Source: Brachycybe producta (Eukaryota > Arthropoda > Diplopoda > Playtdesmida > Andrognathidae). From it: DNA of 64,000 nt. The DNA lies in NCBI GenBank assembly GCA_036925085.1, contig JAUPFP010000013.1, forward strand, positions 3,001,155 through 3,065,154. The letters run 5' to 3'. Shown one piece after another: positions 36,079 through 46,597 of the stretch (position 1 is the first letter of the stretch; each line of letters starts with the position of its first letter). Under the pieces are notes generated by a model. It made no database searches, was not told where the DNA came from, and saw only the letters and a program-made list of their open reading frames with translations. The position numbers and the translations under genes are program-made.

Positions 36079-36690
36079 ATATAGGATCATGCAAGAAAAG
36101 GGGAAAAAAAGGATGTCTGTGTGTCTGTGTGTGTGTGTGTGTCCGGAACCCGATTTAGTTCCTCGAACAACTCAAGAACGGAATGAGATAAAGACATGCA
36201 GTATTTTTTATTTGATTCCGTGGGTCAATATGAAGCTCCTGACAAAAAATTAGAAAATTTTACCCAGGGGTTATTTTTTTATGAATTTTTTAGAAACAAA
36301 TTTTGAGTTTTTGGTCATAATTTTTAGTGGGTCGAACAACTCGAAAACGGGGCCACCTACAATAAAATGTCATCAGACCTAAAATGATGTAAACATTCTG
36401 ACGATGAAACTGGAAAAAAATTGGAATTTTAGAGCGATTCGATATATAAAATTTCGATTTTTTAAAAACGTAATTTTCTTCCTCTTTCCAGTTGTAGCAT
36501 TCGAAAGGGGGGACTTTTCTATTATTTAGGAGGGGTGTTCCTTTCTATGTTCTGTTATTATTTTTGTATATTAGAATACATGTGATGTATATTCATTCTA
36601 AACCATATTATTACAAATGAATGACGCATGCGCATCACATGTAACTATGTCATGTACTTGAATACATACATGTGTTTATCTATATACACA

Positions 36691-36913
36691 TGCGCACACG
36701 TCTATACATATGCGTACACATGCGCACAAGTGTGTACATGTGCATACACATGCGCACAAGTGTGTACATGTGCGTACACATGCGCACACGTGTGTACATG
36801 TGCGTACACATGCGCACACGTGTGTACATGTGCGTACACATGCGCACACGTGTGTACATGTGTGTCCTCATGCGCACACGTGTGTACATGTGCGTACTCA
36901 TGCGCACACATGT
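36691..36913. repeat. 30-bp minisatellite of alternating purine/pyrimidine
   Basis: Seven 30-bp units plus a part, each TGCGCACACGTGTGTACATG followed by TGCGTACACA with few changes. Every unit is a near-palindrome (ACATGCGCACACGTG/TGTACATGT). The purine-pyrimidine alternation is unbroken for 106 bp (36760-36865), with shorter perfect runs at either side. All six frames are open, which gives spurious open frames on both strands. Confidence 0.97.
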
Positions 36914-36973
36914 AACAATGAAAAAAAAGTTGGTTATTTGATATATGAAAGCATATATTAAAGCAATGGAGGT

Positions 36974-38289
36974 CTATAGGGTTCCTTGAATCCCTTGTTT
37001 TTTGTAGTACGATCTCTCTTCCTCTGATTCAATTTGCGTGAACAACAAGATTGTAAATGTGCTGGAGGCTCTGCCACACCGATCGAGTCACATACTTTAT
37101 GAAATTATGACTGAAACCTACTTGAGAGGTTACGAGCAAAAGGGAGGCTAACATACCAAATCACTACCAGTTGGCACCCTTGGCCCCTAGAGAAAGAAAA
37201 CATGTTGAATGACCACAAAACAGTGATCCGAATTATGCCGTTTTTCAGCAACAGCGGTGTGTGATCAAAAAGACAATGTGTCAATGACACAAGGCGCTGA
37301 CTGCATATATTGTGCAGGATTTAAATATCTAAGGTGGACTAGACCTAAAACCTTATAGTTGGATGAGCCTTTAAAACCTATTACAGTCAGAGGAGTTTCC
37401 AGGCCAGTGTAGAAGTTATGGCATTTTCCTCAACAAATGGTCTTCTTGTTGGAAAACAGCAGTTCCATCTGGTCAAACTTTTTTTTAGTTCTGGAAGCTC
37501 TCTAGACTGTCAAAGAGGGATATAATGTATTTGTCACTGTTTAGCATTCCTTCTACAGAATCCTTTTGCAACCACATGATCAATATGTGTTCCAGTGTGA
37601 ATTTTGATATACCATTTTTGTAACATATTTTGCCAGTTTTAACAAAATATTTAGTAATATAAAATACGTTTTTACAACCTTAAAATTCTTTCTTCATTCA
37701 TCACAATCATTGACCATGCACATTACTCTCGTCCTTATTATAGTACCGAGCTCTTTATCGTGCATGAGCCACATTTTGGACAACCATACCACTCCATGAA
37801 TATTCGAATCACTACAATTGTTAGATATTATTGTAAAAAAAAATTTCGTATTTTTATCATTGCTATTTATCTTTGTTCTGACTGCTGACTGAGCTCTTAA
37901 AAAGACATTGAAAATGCAATTCCAGAGTAAAAGCGGTTAAAAGAAAATGAAAATGAAATACGAGTGTTTCTTTGGAAGTTTTCTCTTCAATGGCTCCCTT
38001 GCCAACAGTTTTGAATCCGTTTTACAAGACGGAAATGGGTTGTTGAAAGAAAGTATGACAGATGTCATGTTTTTGAAAAAAGAAATGCATTTTTAGTTTC
38101 GGTTTTTATGGAATGTTTCAACAAAACACAGTGTTCTTTTTCTCTTTTTTTTTCTCTTTCTCTCTCTCAAAGAAACAATTAAGGGTAGATACAATTTTAA
38201 ATGACATTGTCACTTCACACATATATGAATATTCAATTAGCACTTTAGTTTAGCTGTAAAGTTTAGATGCTTTTAGCAACTAGTTAATG
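36974..38289. other. Unassigned DNA, no gene seen
   Basis: 36990-37460 is less AT-rich than usual but has no recognisable frame. The rest is AT-rich with T/C runs near 38140-38170. Confidence 0.45.
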
Positions 38290-38311
38290 AAGTCATATAG
38301 AGTGGACCTAC

Positions 38312-38520
38312 ATGTAAACTAAAAATATGCACATCTACTGTAGACTTAAGAGGTCAGTTCAGTTGAAAGAAGGACGATCAACTGAATGGCCACCTTGGTT
38401 TGCAAGCATTTTTTGTGGGATGCATAGCATATTAAAACTACAAATGAGAACATCTACTGTAGGCATACTGGACAGTTCAGTTGAAGGCAGAACAACCGAT
38501 TGAACAGCCAGTGGTGGACT
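38312..38520 (+). repeat. Tandem duplication with 119-bp period
   Basis: ACATCTACTGTAGACTTAAG (38331) and ACATCTACTGTAGGCATACT (38450) start two copies that continue with ACAGTTCAGTTGAA or GTCAGTTCAGTTGAA and CCA.TGG. A diverged third piece, GGCCACTTGGTTTTCAAGCA, lies at 39060-39105. The gap between (38520-39050) looks like inserted DNA of unknown type. Confidence 0.75.
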
Positions 38521-39214
38521 GAAAGAGGAAAATACGAAACAGGAGGGAGGGGGAGGGGGCACTACAGAGTAAGAAAATCCAAAAATGTCATGACCTCAAC
38601 CCCGTCTTTAAATGTAAACATATTTACTTTGTCAAAATTACACATGGATATATTTTCATTTTGTTTTACCTTACAATAAAAGTCTGAATTTGTTTTGCTA
38701 TTATGCATAAATGTTTAGCGATCGTAGCGTACAAACCTTTTTTAAAAAAAATTGTCTGAAACGAGCAAAAATACTATTCATTCTAAAAATATTTTTTTAG
38801 TTTTTCTTCTTTCCTCCCGGCCCCCAAAATGTGTTAATTTTCTTTTGGATTTTATTTTTTGGATTTACTATTAATTTTTTTTTAAAAAAAACAAAAAAAA
38901 ACATCAGCTTTCTGATTTTAATCTTGTGCGATTTTTAAACTTTTATCGAGTTTCATCATAATATCGTCCCTCTGAAAGAAAATCTGGCCCTCAAACTAAG
39001 CAAGCAGCCCATTGGGAAAATGCTCGATTGCACGATAGGCCAGTCTACGCTTGTGAACGGCCACTTGGTTTTCAAGCATTTTTTTGTGGCACGCATGCAC
39101 ATATTGCATGCAAACAATATATACAGATACATATGTACATACACACATACATACATACAAACATACATGCATAAATGAAATGAAAAAAAAGAGATATAGA
39201 TTCTGTATATAGCG

Positions 39215-39222
<8 letters not shown>

Positions 39223-39258
<36 letters not shown>
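39223..39258. repeat. (AT)n microsatellite
   Basis: About 36 bp of TA repeat next to CATACATA-rich DNA (39120-39175). Confidence 0.95.
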
Positions 39259-39259
<1 letters not shown>

Positions 39260-39576
39260 TGTGTATATAGTAGAGAATGAAATGGTTGGTTGAGTTGGTC
39301 GTGTTGCATGCCAAGTAAGCATGCACCAAGCAAAAGGAGAGAGTGAGTGTGAGAGAGGCACATAATTTATCCGTTTCGTGAAGCAGTGTTGAGTTGTCGT
39401 GAAAGCATCTGTTGTCGGTCTAGGTCTAAGCTACTTTATGACAACATCAAAAAAAGAAAAACACGAATTTCAGAGCCTTTCCTAGTGTGCTTTACAGTAA
39501 AAATTACGAGTCCCTATGAACACCATAACATGACAGTGATCATGTATAAGAGCTCTTTTTTTTTTTCTTCTTATAA

Positions 39577-39604
39577 CCCCCCGCCCCCCCCCCCCCCCGC
39601 CCCC
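39577..39604. repeat. C-rich homopolymer tract
   Basis: CCCCCCG, then 15 C, then GCCCCC, directly after a long T run. Confidence 0.9.
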
Positions 39605-40299
39605 TCTCTACAACTATAAAGTACATCAAAGATTGCATCTTATTGTGCAGCATGTCAATGACATTCTATGAGATTTTTTTTCAGTCTCTTTTCAAAAGCA
39701 GCTTATCATTATAGTTGTGGATTTCCATTTTTTTTTTCTTCTCATAGACGTCAACAAAACATTAAAGGGATTGCAAATAAAATAATAATAAAAAATGGCA
39801 TAATTCCATAATCAAAACACGGACGAAAGAAATGTGACCATCAACACATTGTTATGAGAACATTTAAACAATAACAGGTCTTTTAAAAAAAAAACTATAA
39901 AACATATCTATCTTTCAAATGGTTAGCACAAAAAGAATAGATTGTTGCATTTATCAAAGTGATCAGCCTGTAAATTGTTGCACAAAATTTTAGTATGGTT
40001 TAAAATAAAGGAACTTCTAAAATTATGTTTTTCATATTACCATAATTACATATAGATGACTTATTGGCTTTGTCCGAATTCTAAAACTAAAGAAAAAGCT
40101 ATTATCTGCAAAGAAAACAGAAAAGTTGTATTCGGAAACAACATATGTCTTTTAAAGTAAACATGTCCGGGAATCATACTACCTAACCATGGATCTGATT
40201 TTTCACAATCCTGATTCCTCTCTTTTTATTACTCGCTTTTATTTAATTTCATAATTTGTTTGTCTGTCCACCACCTTGTGAAATATTTGAAAGAAATTC

Positions 40300-40715
40300 A
40301 CACTGCAAGGGATTGAACCCACGACCAATGCAACTATGGGCTGAGACGCTAACCACTACACCAAGCATGTCAAACTTGCGGTCCATAACGAACATCTTTG
40401 TGGCCCAGCCCCTGTCAGATCCAGGATTACTGACATTCACCTTGGGTGAGTTTTGAAAGTAATCACTGCGAACAAGATTTCCCCCGAAGTAGGAACGATT
40501 GTAGCAGAGAAGCGAGATGCCAAGTGTCACAGGAAGAAAACATTAATTTTACCGTTGTCTTTGTTGTTTTTTATTCTGTACTGTGCAAAATAAACCTACG
40601 TTTCTATACAAATTAAAGTTTTTGTCTTTTTGTGGCCCACGTAAACTAAGACCTTGTTTATTTGGCCCGTGTTAGCCTTTAAGTTTGAAATCCTTGCACT
40701 ACACCAACAAGCACA
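40300..40715 (-). mobile_element. tRNA-like SINE head split by a hAT insertion
   Basis: On the minus strand the sequence TGTTGGTGTAGTGGTTAGCG fits a tRNA A box (TGGTGTAGTGG) and TCGTGGGTTCAATCCC fits a B box (GGTTCAATCC), at tRNA-like spacing once the 335-bp hAT element is discounted. It is more likely a tRNA-derived SINE than a functional tRNA: the acceptor ends do not pair well and the insertion cuts the A-box region. Confidence 0.65.
40362..40696. mobile_element. 335-bp hAT element with perfect 8-bp TSD
   Basis: Left end CAAGCATGTCAAACTTGCGG, right end AAGTTTGAAATCCTTG. The 8-bp duplication CACTACAC is identical on both sides (40354-40361, 40697-40704), and is itself part of the tRNA-like A-box region. 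ATGTCAAACTTGCGGTCC and AATTTGGCCCGTG-type words are typical of animal hAT MITEs. No coding capacity. Confidence 0.9.
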
Positions 40716-40992
40716 GATTATATTTTGTTTTATTCTTTTTAGATCTTTTTTTATAAAAGCGAGTATCACAAAAAACATGTTTTTTGTTTAATTTTCTTGT
40801 TAGCTATTCATGAAAGAACCAGATATCACAGATTCCAATAAGATGTTTGCCTTTTTAATTTGTCAGCCTGACCCTTGTTGGCAAAGCACTGTAAAGCAAA
40901 TGTGCATGCTCTTTCTCTCAGATCTAACAATTCTGAAATCTTTCAAACATTGGTGTATGGACTGCTGTTAAGTCCCGATCCATTAACTTCGT

Positions 40993-41104
40993 GGATCGAC
41001 TTGATCTGAAAATCTGGACTGATGAATCTCATCTCACAAGCCCATTCACAGACAGATAAATGATTAATCTGATCTGTCAGTCCAGACCCGTCAGCTTTCG
41101 ATCC
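40993..41104. repeat. Inverted repeat, ~30-bp arms
   Basis: GGATCGACTTGATCTG...TCTGGACTGA (40993-41022) pairs with TCAGTCCAGACCC...TTCGATCC (41077-41104). The loop has a further GATTAATCTGATC. Probably a small fold-back element. Confidence 0.65.
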
Positions 41105-42689
41105 CATCCTGAATGACAAGGGTAACTTTATTATAACGGCAGTCTGTTGTAAGCAATAGGCTAGGTTCCAAATTATTTTAAAGCAAAAATATGATCAACG
41201 ATGTTCCAAGTTCTGATTAAACTTGATAGAGCAAAATGTAAAAATTCAAATATGAACACCATCGCGCAGGAGCCACACACATTGAATGACAATTAAATTA
41301 CAATAAAAAATATAATGATTCAGAGAATGGAATGTTAATGCTAAACGAAAACGAAAATGTTAATGAAAAAAAAACCGAAAACGGGTCATTTTCAAACTGC
41401 TATAAAATGTTTATTTTTTAAGGTATTATCATGAAAAAAACTTTTAGCGTAATCTTTTAGCATTCTAGTTTTGAAAACAATTTGAATTTTTTTATACAAA
41501 AAACGCCTACGGAGCAGAGCATTAGACACTACAGTAGTGCCATCCACGGGGGACAAAAGCAAAATAAATATATATTCAGTCACATTAAAAAAATTGTATA
41601 TGTCTACAAAGTACCACCACGCACATACGTGGCATACCGACTGACACTTTAATTTCCAGCCATTATTAGCTAAGTGGCTGCTAACTCCTTTTCAGATCAT
41701 TTCTAGTCACACTGATCTTATTATGGCACGCGTTGCATTCATTTGAGATGCAGGCATGTCACGCACTATAAGGATTAGAGAGATCCTTTCCAGAACTCCC
41801 TCCTCTAATTCATCTTCACTTTCTCTCTCTTCCTTTTTTTCCCTTCATCAATATTTTTTGTTGGAATTCTTCTTCCATTCCAAGTCTTTCAATAAGTTTC
41901 TCAATTCCATTTGACTTTTGTCACCAACATCCCTCCTTCTTTGTAAGATATATTCTTGTTTCTAATATGGGTTACTATGCTTTTAGAAACTATTTCTACT
42001 TCATTTTTAACTCTTGTTTCACTGTTGGTTGACTTTTCACTAATCCTACTGTTTTTTTTAAACAAAAATCTTCAACCCCTCCCACACACACAAGCCACAA
42101 TGTGTTATTGGCATATTAACCAGATCAAGTCTTTCTCAATGTACAAATGTGTCACTTTTTTAGCTGATGATGGTTAGTAAATCAAGAAGAAGCGGACTGA
42201 GTCTGTTAGTTCACTCTTTGCTTGTACACATACCATTAAATACCAAAGTGTAACTTAATATCTCTTTCGGGATATTTTACAGGATTTTCATGTTTGTTTT
42301 TTTTTTTAGTTTTTCCTCTTCAAGTTTTTTTTTAAATTATTGGTATACTTCATGGCTGAACATCGTACATTCGTATTCATACGGTGATTAGTTGGTGTTT
42401 TGCTTTCAAACTCACTGTTTGAATATTTCAACTTTGAGCTTGACAGTTATAGGGATATTAATTTTTTTTCCCTACAAGTTGTTGACCTGAATTTTTATGA
42501 ATATTTGTAGAAAAAAATATCATAAAATAAATGATGGCAAACAAGCATAGGCTACTTAAAGGAATACAAAGACTTGAAGTAGGGTATGCTTCCTTTGCAG
42601 TAAGGATACTAAGGATATGCTCTGAAGATGTGGTAGAAATGTAATCTCTATTATAGATGAAATATTTTTTTACATTAGCTGGCTTATCA
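41105..42689. other. Unassigned AT-rich DNA
   Basis: 41553-41590 (ACAAAAGCAAAATAAATAT then ATTCAGTCACATTA) is shared with 50130-50166 and marks a dispersed repeat. The T/C-rich 41800-42080 stretch yields an unsupported open frame. Confidence 0.45.
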
Positions 42690-42807
42690 GCATTTTTGAG
42701 AGGTAGTGCTAAACTAATAAACTTTTGATAGGTTTCACAAAAAATACAAATGTTTAGCACTAGTTTTTGACTATCTTGGACTTAGCAATCATTAATACGA
42801 CCCTAAG
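42690..42807 (-). repeat. Dispersed GAGGGTCAT repeat, copy 3
   Basis: Minus strand CTTAGGGTCGTATTAATGAT, TGCTAAGTCCAAGATAGT, CTAGTGCTAAACAT and CCTATCAAAAGTTTAT follow the order of the element at 35199. Confidence 0.7.
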
Positions 42808-42978
42808 TGTTAAATGTACGTCTTATCCTAATTATTTGCTAAGAATCAACAATAAAAAATAAAAATTGCAAAGTGTACTACTAACCAAAGTATATTATTA
42901 AATTATTCACAATGCAAATTCTAGTCTGAAAATTCTACTGCATAAAGTACAATTTCGACCAAACACAAACCAAACACA

Positions 42979-43056
42979 TTACGGTACTAAAAGTTATATT
43001 TTATATAGTATAATTTGAAATTCTACTATATAAAAGTATAACTTTTAGTACCGTAA
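42979..43056. repeat. Inverted repeat, 32-bp arms
   Basis: TTACGGTACTAAAAGTTATA... (42979-43010) pairs with ...TATAACTTTTAGTACCGTAA (43024-43056) around a 13-bp loop. Near-perfect; may be a tiny palindromic MITE. Confidence 0.9.
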
Positions 43057-45536
43057 TTTTACAAAGTAAATTACCAATTCTATACAAGAAAAATAAAAAT
43101 TCTTCCATTCACATTACAAAAAAAAAATATAAAATAAAATATAAAATTCCCAGCCTCAAAAAAACCTTATTAAAAACTAAACTGCTTATTTCCTTTATAA
43201 TGTATTAAGCATGTTAATTTAGCTTAAAACATTCAAACATAAGGCAATTTAAGCAAAAGTGTTAATGCAATTCACAGCAATTTTCATTATATTTCAAAAC
43301 TACTCAATAAATTAACTTTAATTTAAAAAGATATTATCTTATGAACTTGTTTATAAATATTGCAAGGTTATGATATCAAAAAGTGTTTTTTTTTTCAAAT
43401 TACAGATGATTTATTATTTTGAACGCCTTTGTTATTTTTTTTCTCTCGTTTTCTCTCTCAATATTTCAAGGCTGTAGATATAAGAACCAAAACTATACAA
43501 TTACGGACTAATTTAAAAGATTGTTTTTACCCTATATAACATTATACCCTATATAACATTATACCCATACATTAGAGATTAAATATTAAAGAAAATTGCT
43601 TTGTGATTACGATATTATTATTTTCTCCTATAAATGGATATAAATCATTTCAAGGTATTTTCATGGCGCCTTTTGGTTAACTTATAATCCAATTTATAGA
43701 TATCATCTCACAGGTTATCATTTGTTTTTCTTGATTTTTTTTAATGCATTGTTGTCATTTTTATACTTTATGTGTGATAACTTTATTATGACAAATAACA
43801 TAGGATGCTGAGTCCTTGAGTGTTTTTTTTTCTTCTTCTAAGGCTAGTATAACTCAGATTAGGATTCCAAAAGTAGAATCAAAATAAATCTAGGGACTTC
43901 TTTAATTTATAGCCATTTCTGTGTAATCTGATTATTCTATCTTGGTCACTGGTCATCTTAGGAATCTCGGACTCTTTTGAGTCTCAAAACGTTATGCGAA
44001 GGAATTTATGAAAGAAGTAGACTCAATTCTGTCGTTTTCATTGAATTAAACATTAGATTCTTTCCATTAATGAATATAGAATACTAATAAATGAAGAAAT
44101 GATTAAAAGAAGATGGCCGACATTCAAAATTCTAGATTCTTTTAATTCTGATGTTGCAAAAGTAAAAATTGTTCTTGATTCTCAGGAGTCATGAACTTCT
44201 GATAAATAAATATTCTAGACCAGTTTTGCACGACTCTCTTGAGGGTGAGGGCCATATTATTAAAAGAAAATTCGAGCTGGGCCATAAGTATATGTTTGCT
44301 GGTGATACTTTATTAAGAGTAATTAATTCAACAAAAATAATTGACCTATTTTCATTTCATAGGAGCCATACTGGCGAGTGATGAAGGCTTTAATTTGAAA
44401 ATGACTGCATTTGTCAGAAAACAAGCCTCATATGCAAGATTTTGAAAAATGCATTGCTGGTTATGCGGCAAGACCTGGGTGGTCTTATGTTATCCAAGGC
44501 CTGTTATAGAACAATGGTTGTTATTTTATTTGAAATTTCTTCTTTATTTTGGTTGAATATGGCAGGCTGACAGCCATGTGCAAACTATCTTAAGTCTAAT
44601 TTAGATTTAGTACATGAAAATGACATGAGGTTTCCAGGTATAATTTAGTCAAAGACCACCAACACCACAACATAATTGACAGATGTACCATTTGCGTTGA
44701 TCAAGATTGTACACAAAAATGTACAGTATGTGTGACTTGTCTTATTCAACACCCATCTTATTTATTTCATTAAAACGCTTTGCTTATCACAAATACTTTC
44801 ATTTGTTTATTTTATATGTTAATGAAAAATAAATTATTATTCATTTAGGTCTTAATCTTCACTTCATATTTTTTTCTTTAAAAAAATATATGAAATATTT
44901 TTTGTATGTGTTTCTTTCTTTATGGGCTATTTTCAGCAGGTGTGAATTGGTGATTCAAAATAATGAAAATTGAACAGTTTTCACATTATGTCAAAAAAGA
45001 CACTTCTGAGACGTGATTTTCAATATATTACATAAAAAATACCCGTGTATACAGCCTCAGTTACACATATTTGAAGCTATTGCATACAAATGTAGTTTTT
45101 CACCCTCACACATTTTGACTATTATTGATTTTTTTTGGAGAGGTTGTGCAACTGTTTTGTCCAGATGATCCTTTTTTTTTATTCATATTTGCATAAAATG
45201 GTGAAAGGGTATGCATTTAAATGTGTCCATTTGAAGGTTTGAAAAATGTGAGCTTTGTAAGCTTTTTTTTGTAAGATGTTTTGACCAAAAAATCCTATTT
45301 TGAAAAAGTTAGAACATGACTTATACACTGTATACAAAAAAAAATCACATCATTTATTTGTTCTTGGACAACATGTGATATTTTTTTTTAGAAAAAAAAG
45401 TAATTTCCTTGTGAAAATGTGTTGCTATTTTAAAAGAATAGAACGTTGTTTAGTATTTCATAGGTTTTTTGCACCATGAAAGTTGATGCAACATTTGAAA
45501 TATTTAAAATAAAAAAATGATGATTCATTTTTAGAC
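43057..45536. other. Unassigned AT-rich DNA
   Basis: A segment at 44218-44290 (CCAGTTTTGCACGACTC, GAGGGTGAGGGCCAT, GAGCTGGGCCATAAG) looks like a hAT-type subterminal region, with no partner end. The rest is AT-rich with no signal. Confidence 0.4.
43529..43565 (+). repeat. Tandem 21-bp duplication
   Basis: ACCCTATATAACATTAT occurs twice head to tail. Confidence 0.85.
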
Positions 45537-46597
45537 TTAAGGGCCTAAATTCAAGTAGAAAACTTAGCACTTGGAACTTCCAAGTTTAAACACGGTGTAA
45601 TAACTTGAACCACCTGAGCAGGGTTAAAACCAAGGTATAAAACAAGAGGTGTTGAAACTGTCAATACCAGCTTGTTGGAGCTCATGTTTCATGAGCTTGT
45701 TCTGTTTCTGGATTTTCCCACTCGAGTGGAGCTGCATGTCAAAAAGGCTGTTTTATTGTCTCTTTACTGCGTACGCGTATAATATACAGAATTACACTTT
45801 TGTGTTGGCATTCTTGTAATTTCTTGCCATGATTACCAGTTAAAATGTTAATTCGGTAGTGAAATAATGCCTTAAAATAAAAGAAAACACTAATGTCGCA
45901 TATTACATTATTTATTTGTTTACTTTTTTATGGTTAAAAAGTGGTTTTATCATTGATAATGGTCGTCACCCTCACTTTTGCTTCATAATTTATTTCTGGT
46001 ACTAACTTTCATCATGTTGTAGTATGGAGCCCTATATTGAGATTATATTTTACCGTTTAATTTATTCATTTTATTTATTGTTTGATGAATAGTGTAATTT
46101 CGAATAAAATTGACAAATAATTTGATAAATTGTATGCCACACCTATATGATGACTTTTAAATTTAACCCTCTTTATATGCAGTTCTGCCCAGAAGCAGTT
46201 GGGCGCAGCCAGCAAAGTTCGTTCTGATTGGTTATTTAGGTTTGTTACGTGTTTGATTCTGTTTGTTATGGGGTTGTTATTGGTCTGATGCTCAGAAAAT
46301 GGTGGGGCTAACAGAAATTTTTTTGGCTGCGCCCAACTGCCTGTGTCCTGCCCTGGTTTTAGCTCCATTATAGGGAACATGCTATCACTATTCTCCACCA
46401 AAATTAAAAAACCCTATTCAAAGGTCTCTTTGGAAACTTTTTCAGATGGTCAGACATGGGTGCCACGCAGCTATTGACAAGGGGTAAATAATGTAATAAT
46501 CATTTTCATATTTAGCCTTCTACACGTTAAAAAGTTTTCCCCTGGATAATTTTAGTTAAGTTTCAGTGCCAAGTTTTCTTCTTGTATTTGGACCTAA
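45537..46597. mobile_element. ~1.06-kb TIR element, family C
   Basis: The left GGGCCTAAATTCAAG, AGAAAACTTAGCACTTGGAA (45541-45579) and, reversed from the right, GGTCCAAATACAAGAAGAAA, ACTTGGCACTGAAACTT (46558-46594) form ~40-bp TIRs. TAA occurs on both sides (45538-45540, 46595-46597), the 3-bp target of PIF/Harbinger elements. Related short copies: 13551-13739 and 55740-55926. No transposase frame is visible; a MITE is inserted inside. Distance between ends makes chance juxtaposition of two fragments possible. Confidence 0.55.
46191..46344. mobile_element. 154-bp Mutator-like MITE
   Basis: Ends AGAAGCAGTTGGGCGCAGCC and, reversed, ACAGGCAGTTGGGCGCAGCC. The 9-bp flanks GTTCTGCCC (46182-46190) and GTCCTGCCC (46345-46353) differ at one base. 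TIR start ACAGGCAGTT and internal TCTGATTGGTTAT match the MITE at 53552. It lies inside the 45537-46597 element, so is younger than it. A minus-strand open frame across it (46075-46401) is an artefact. Confidence 0.85.

Larger units (their letters stand above)
36049..36973. mobile_element. Candidate TIR-bounded unit with internal repeats
   Basis: ACCTCCATTGCTCT (36049-36062) is followed after two bases by its inverse AGAGCAATGGAGGT (36065-36078), and AGCAATGGAGGT recurs at 36962-36973. The outer pair would bound a 925-bp unit, while CAATGGAGGT.TATAGG at both sites also reads as a direct repeat. Inside are a (GT)n run (36115-36142), two copies of TCGAACAACTC.A.AACGG (36162, 36331) and the 30-bp minisatellite. 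No target duplication or gene; element status is inferred. Confidence 0.5.
40232..40763. mobile_element. TA-flanked TIR element hosting nested insertions
   Basis: Perfect 11-bp inverted ends CTCGCTTTTAT (40232-40242) and ATAAAAGCGAG (40753-40763), each flanked by TA, the target of Tc1/mariner-type elements. Between them lie a tRNA-like segment and a hAT element. Without the hAT the unit is about 190 bp. A chance inverted pair is possible. Confidence 0.5.

Noticed and set aside
36628-36961. Overlapping long open frames on both strands rich in CVY/MRT repeats
   Set aside because: They are translations of the 30-bp minisatellite, whose unit is a multiple of three with no stops in any frame.
40300-40715. 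Functional tRNA gene
   Set aside because: The A-box region is cut by a transposon and the acceptor ends do not pair.
44169-44381. 70-codon open frame ending RSHTGE, like a zinc-finger linker
   Set aside because: HTGE alone is too short; no Cys/His finger precedes it and the DNA looks like a hAT subterminal region.
46075-46401. 108-codon minus-strand open frame
   Set aside because: Crosses both TIRs of the Mutator-like MITE.
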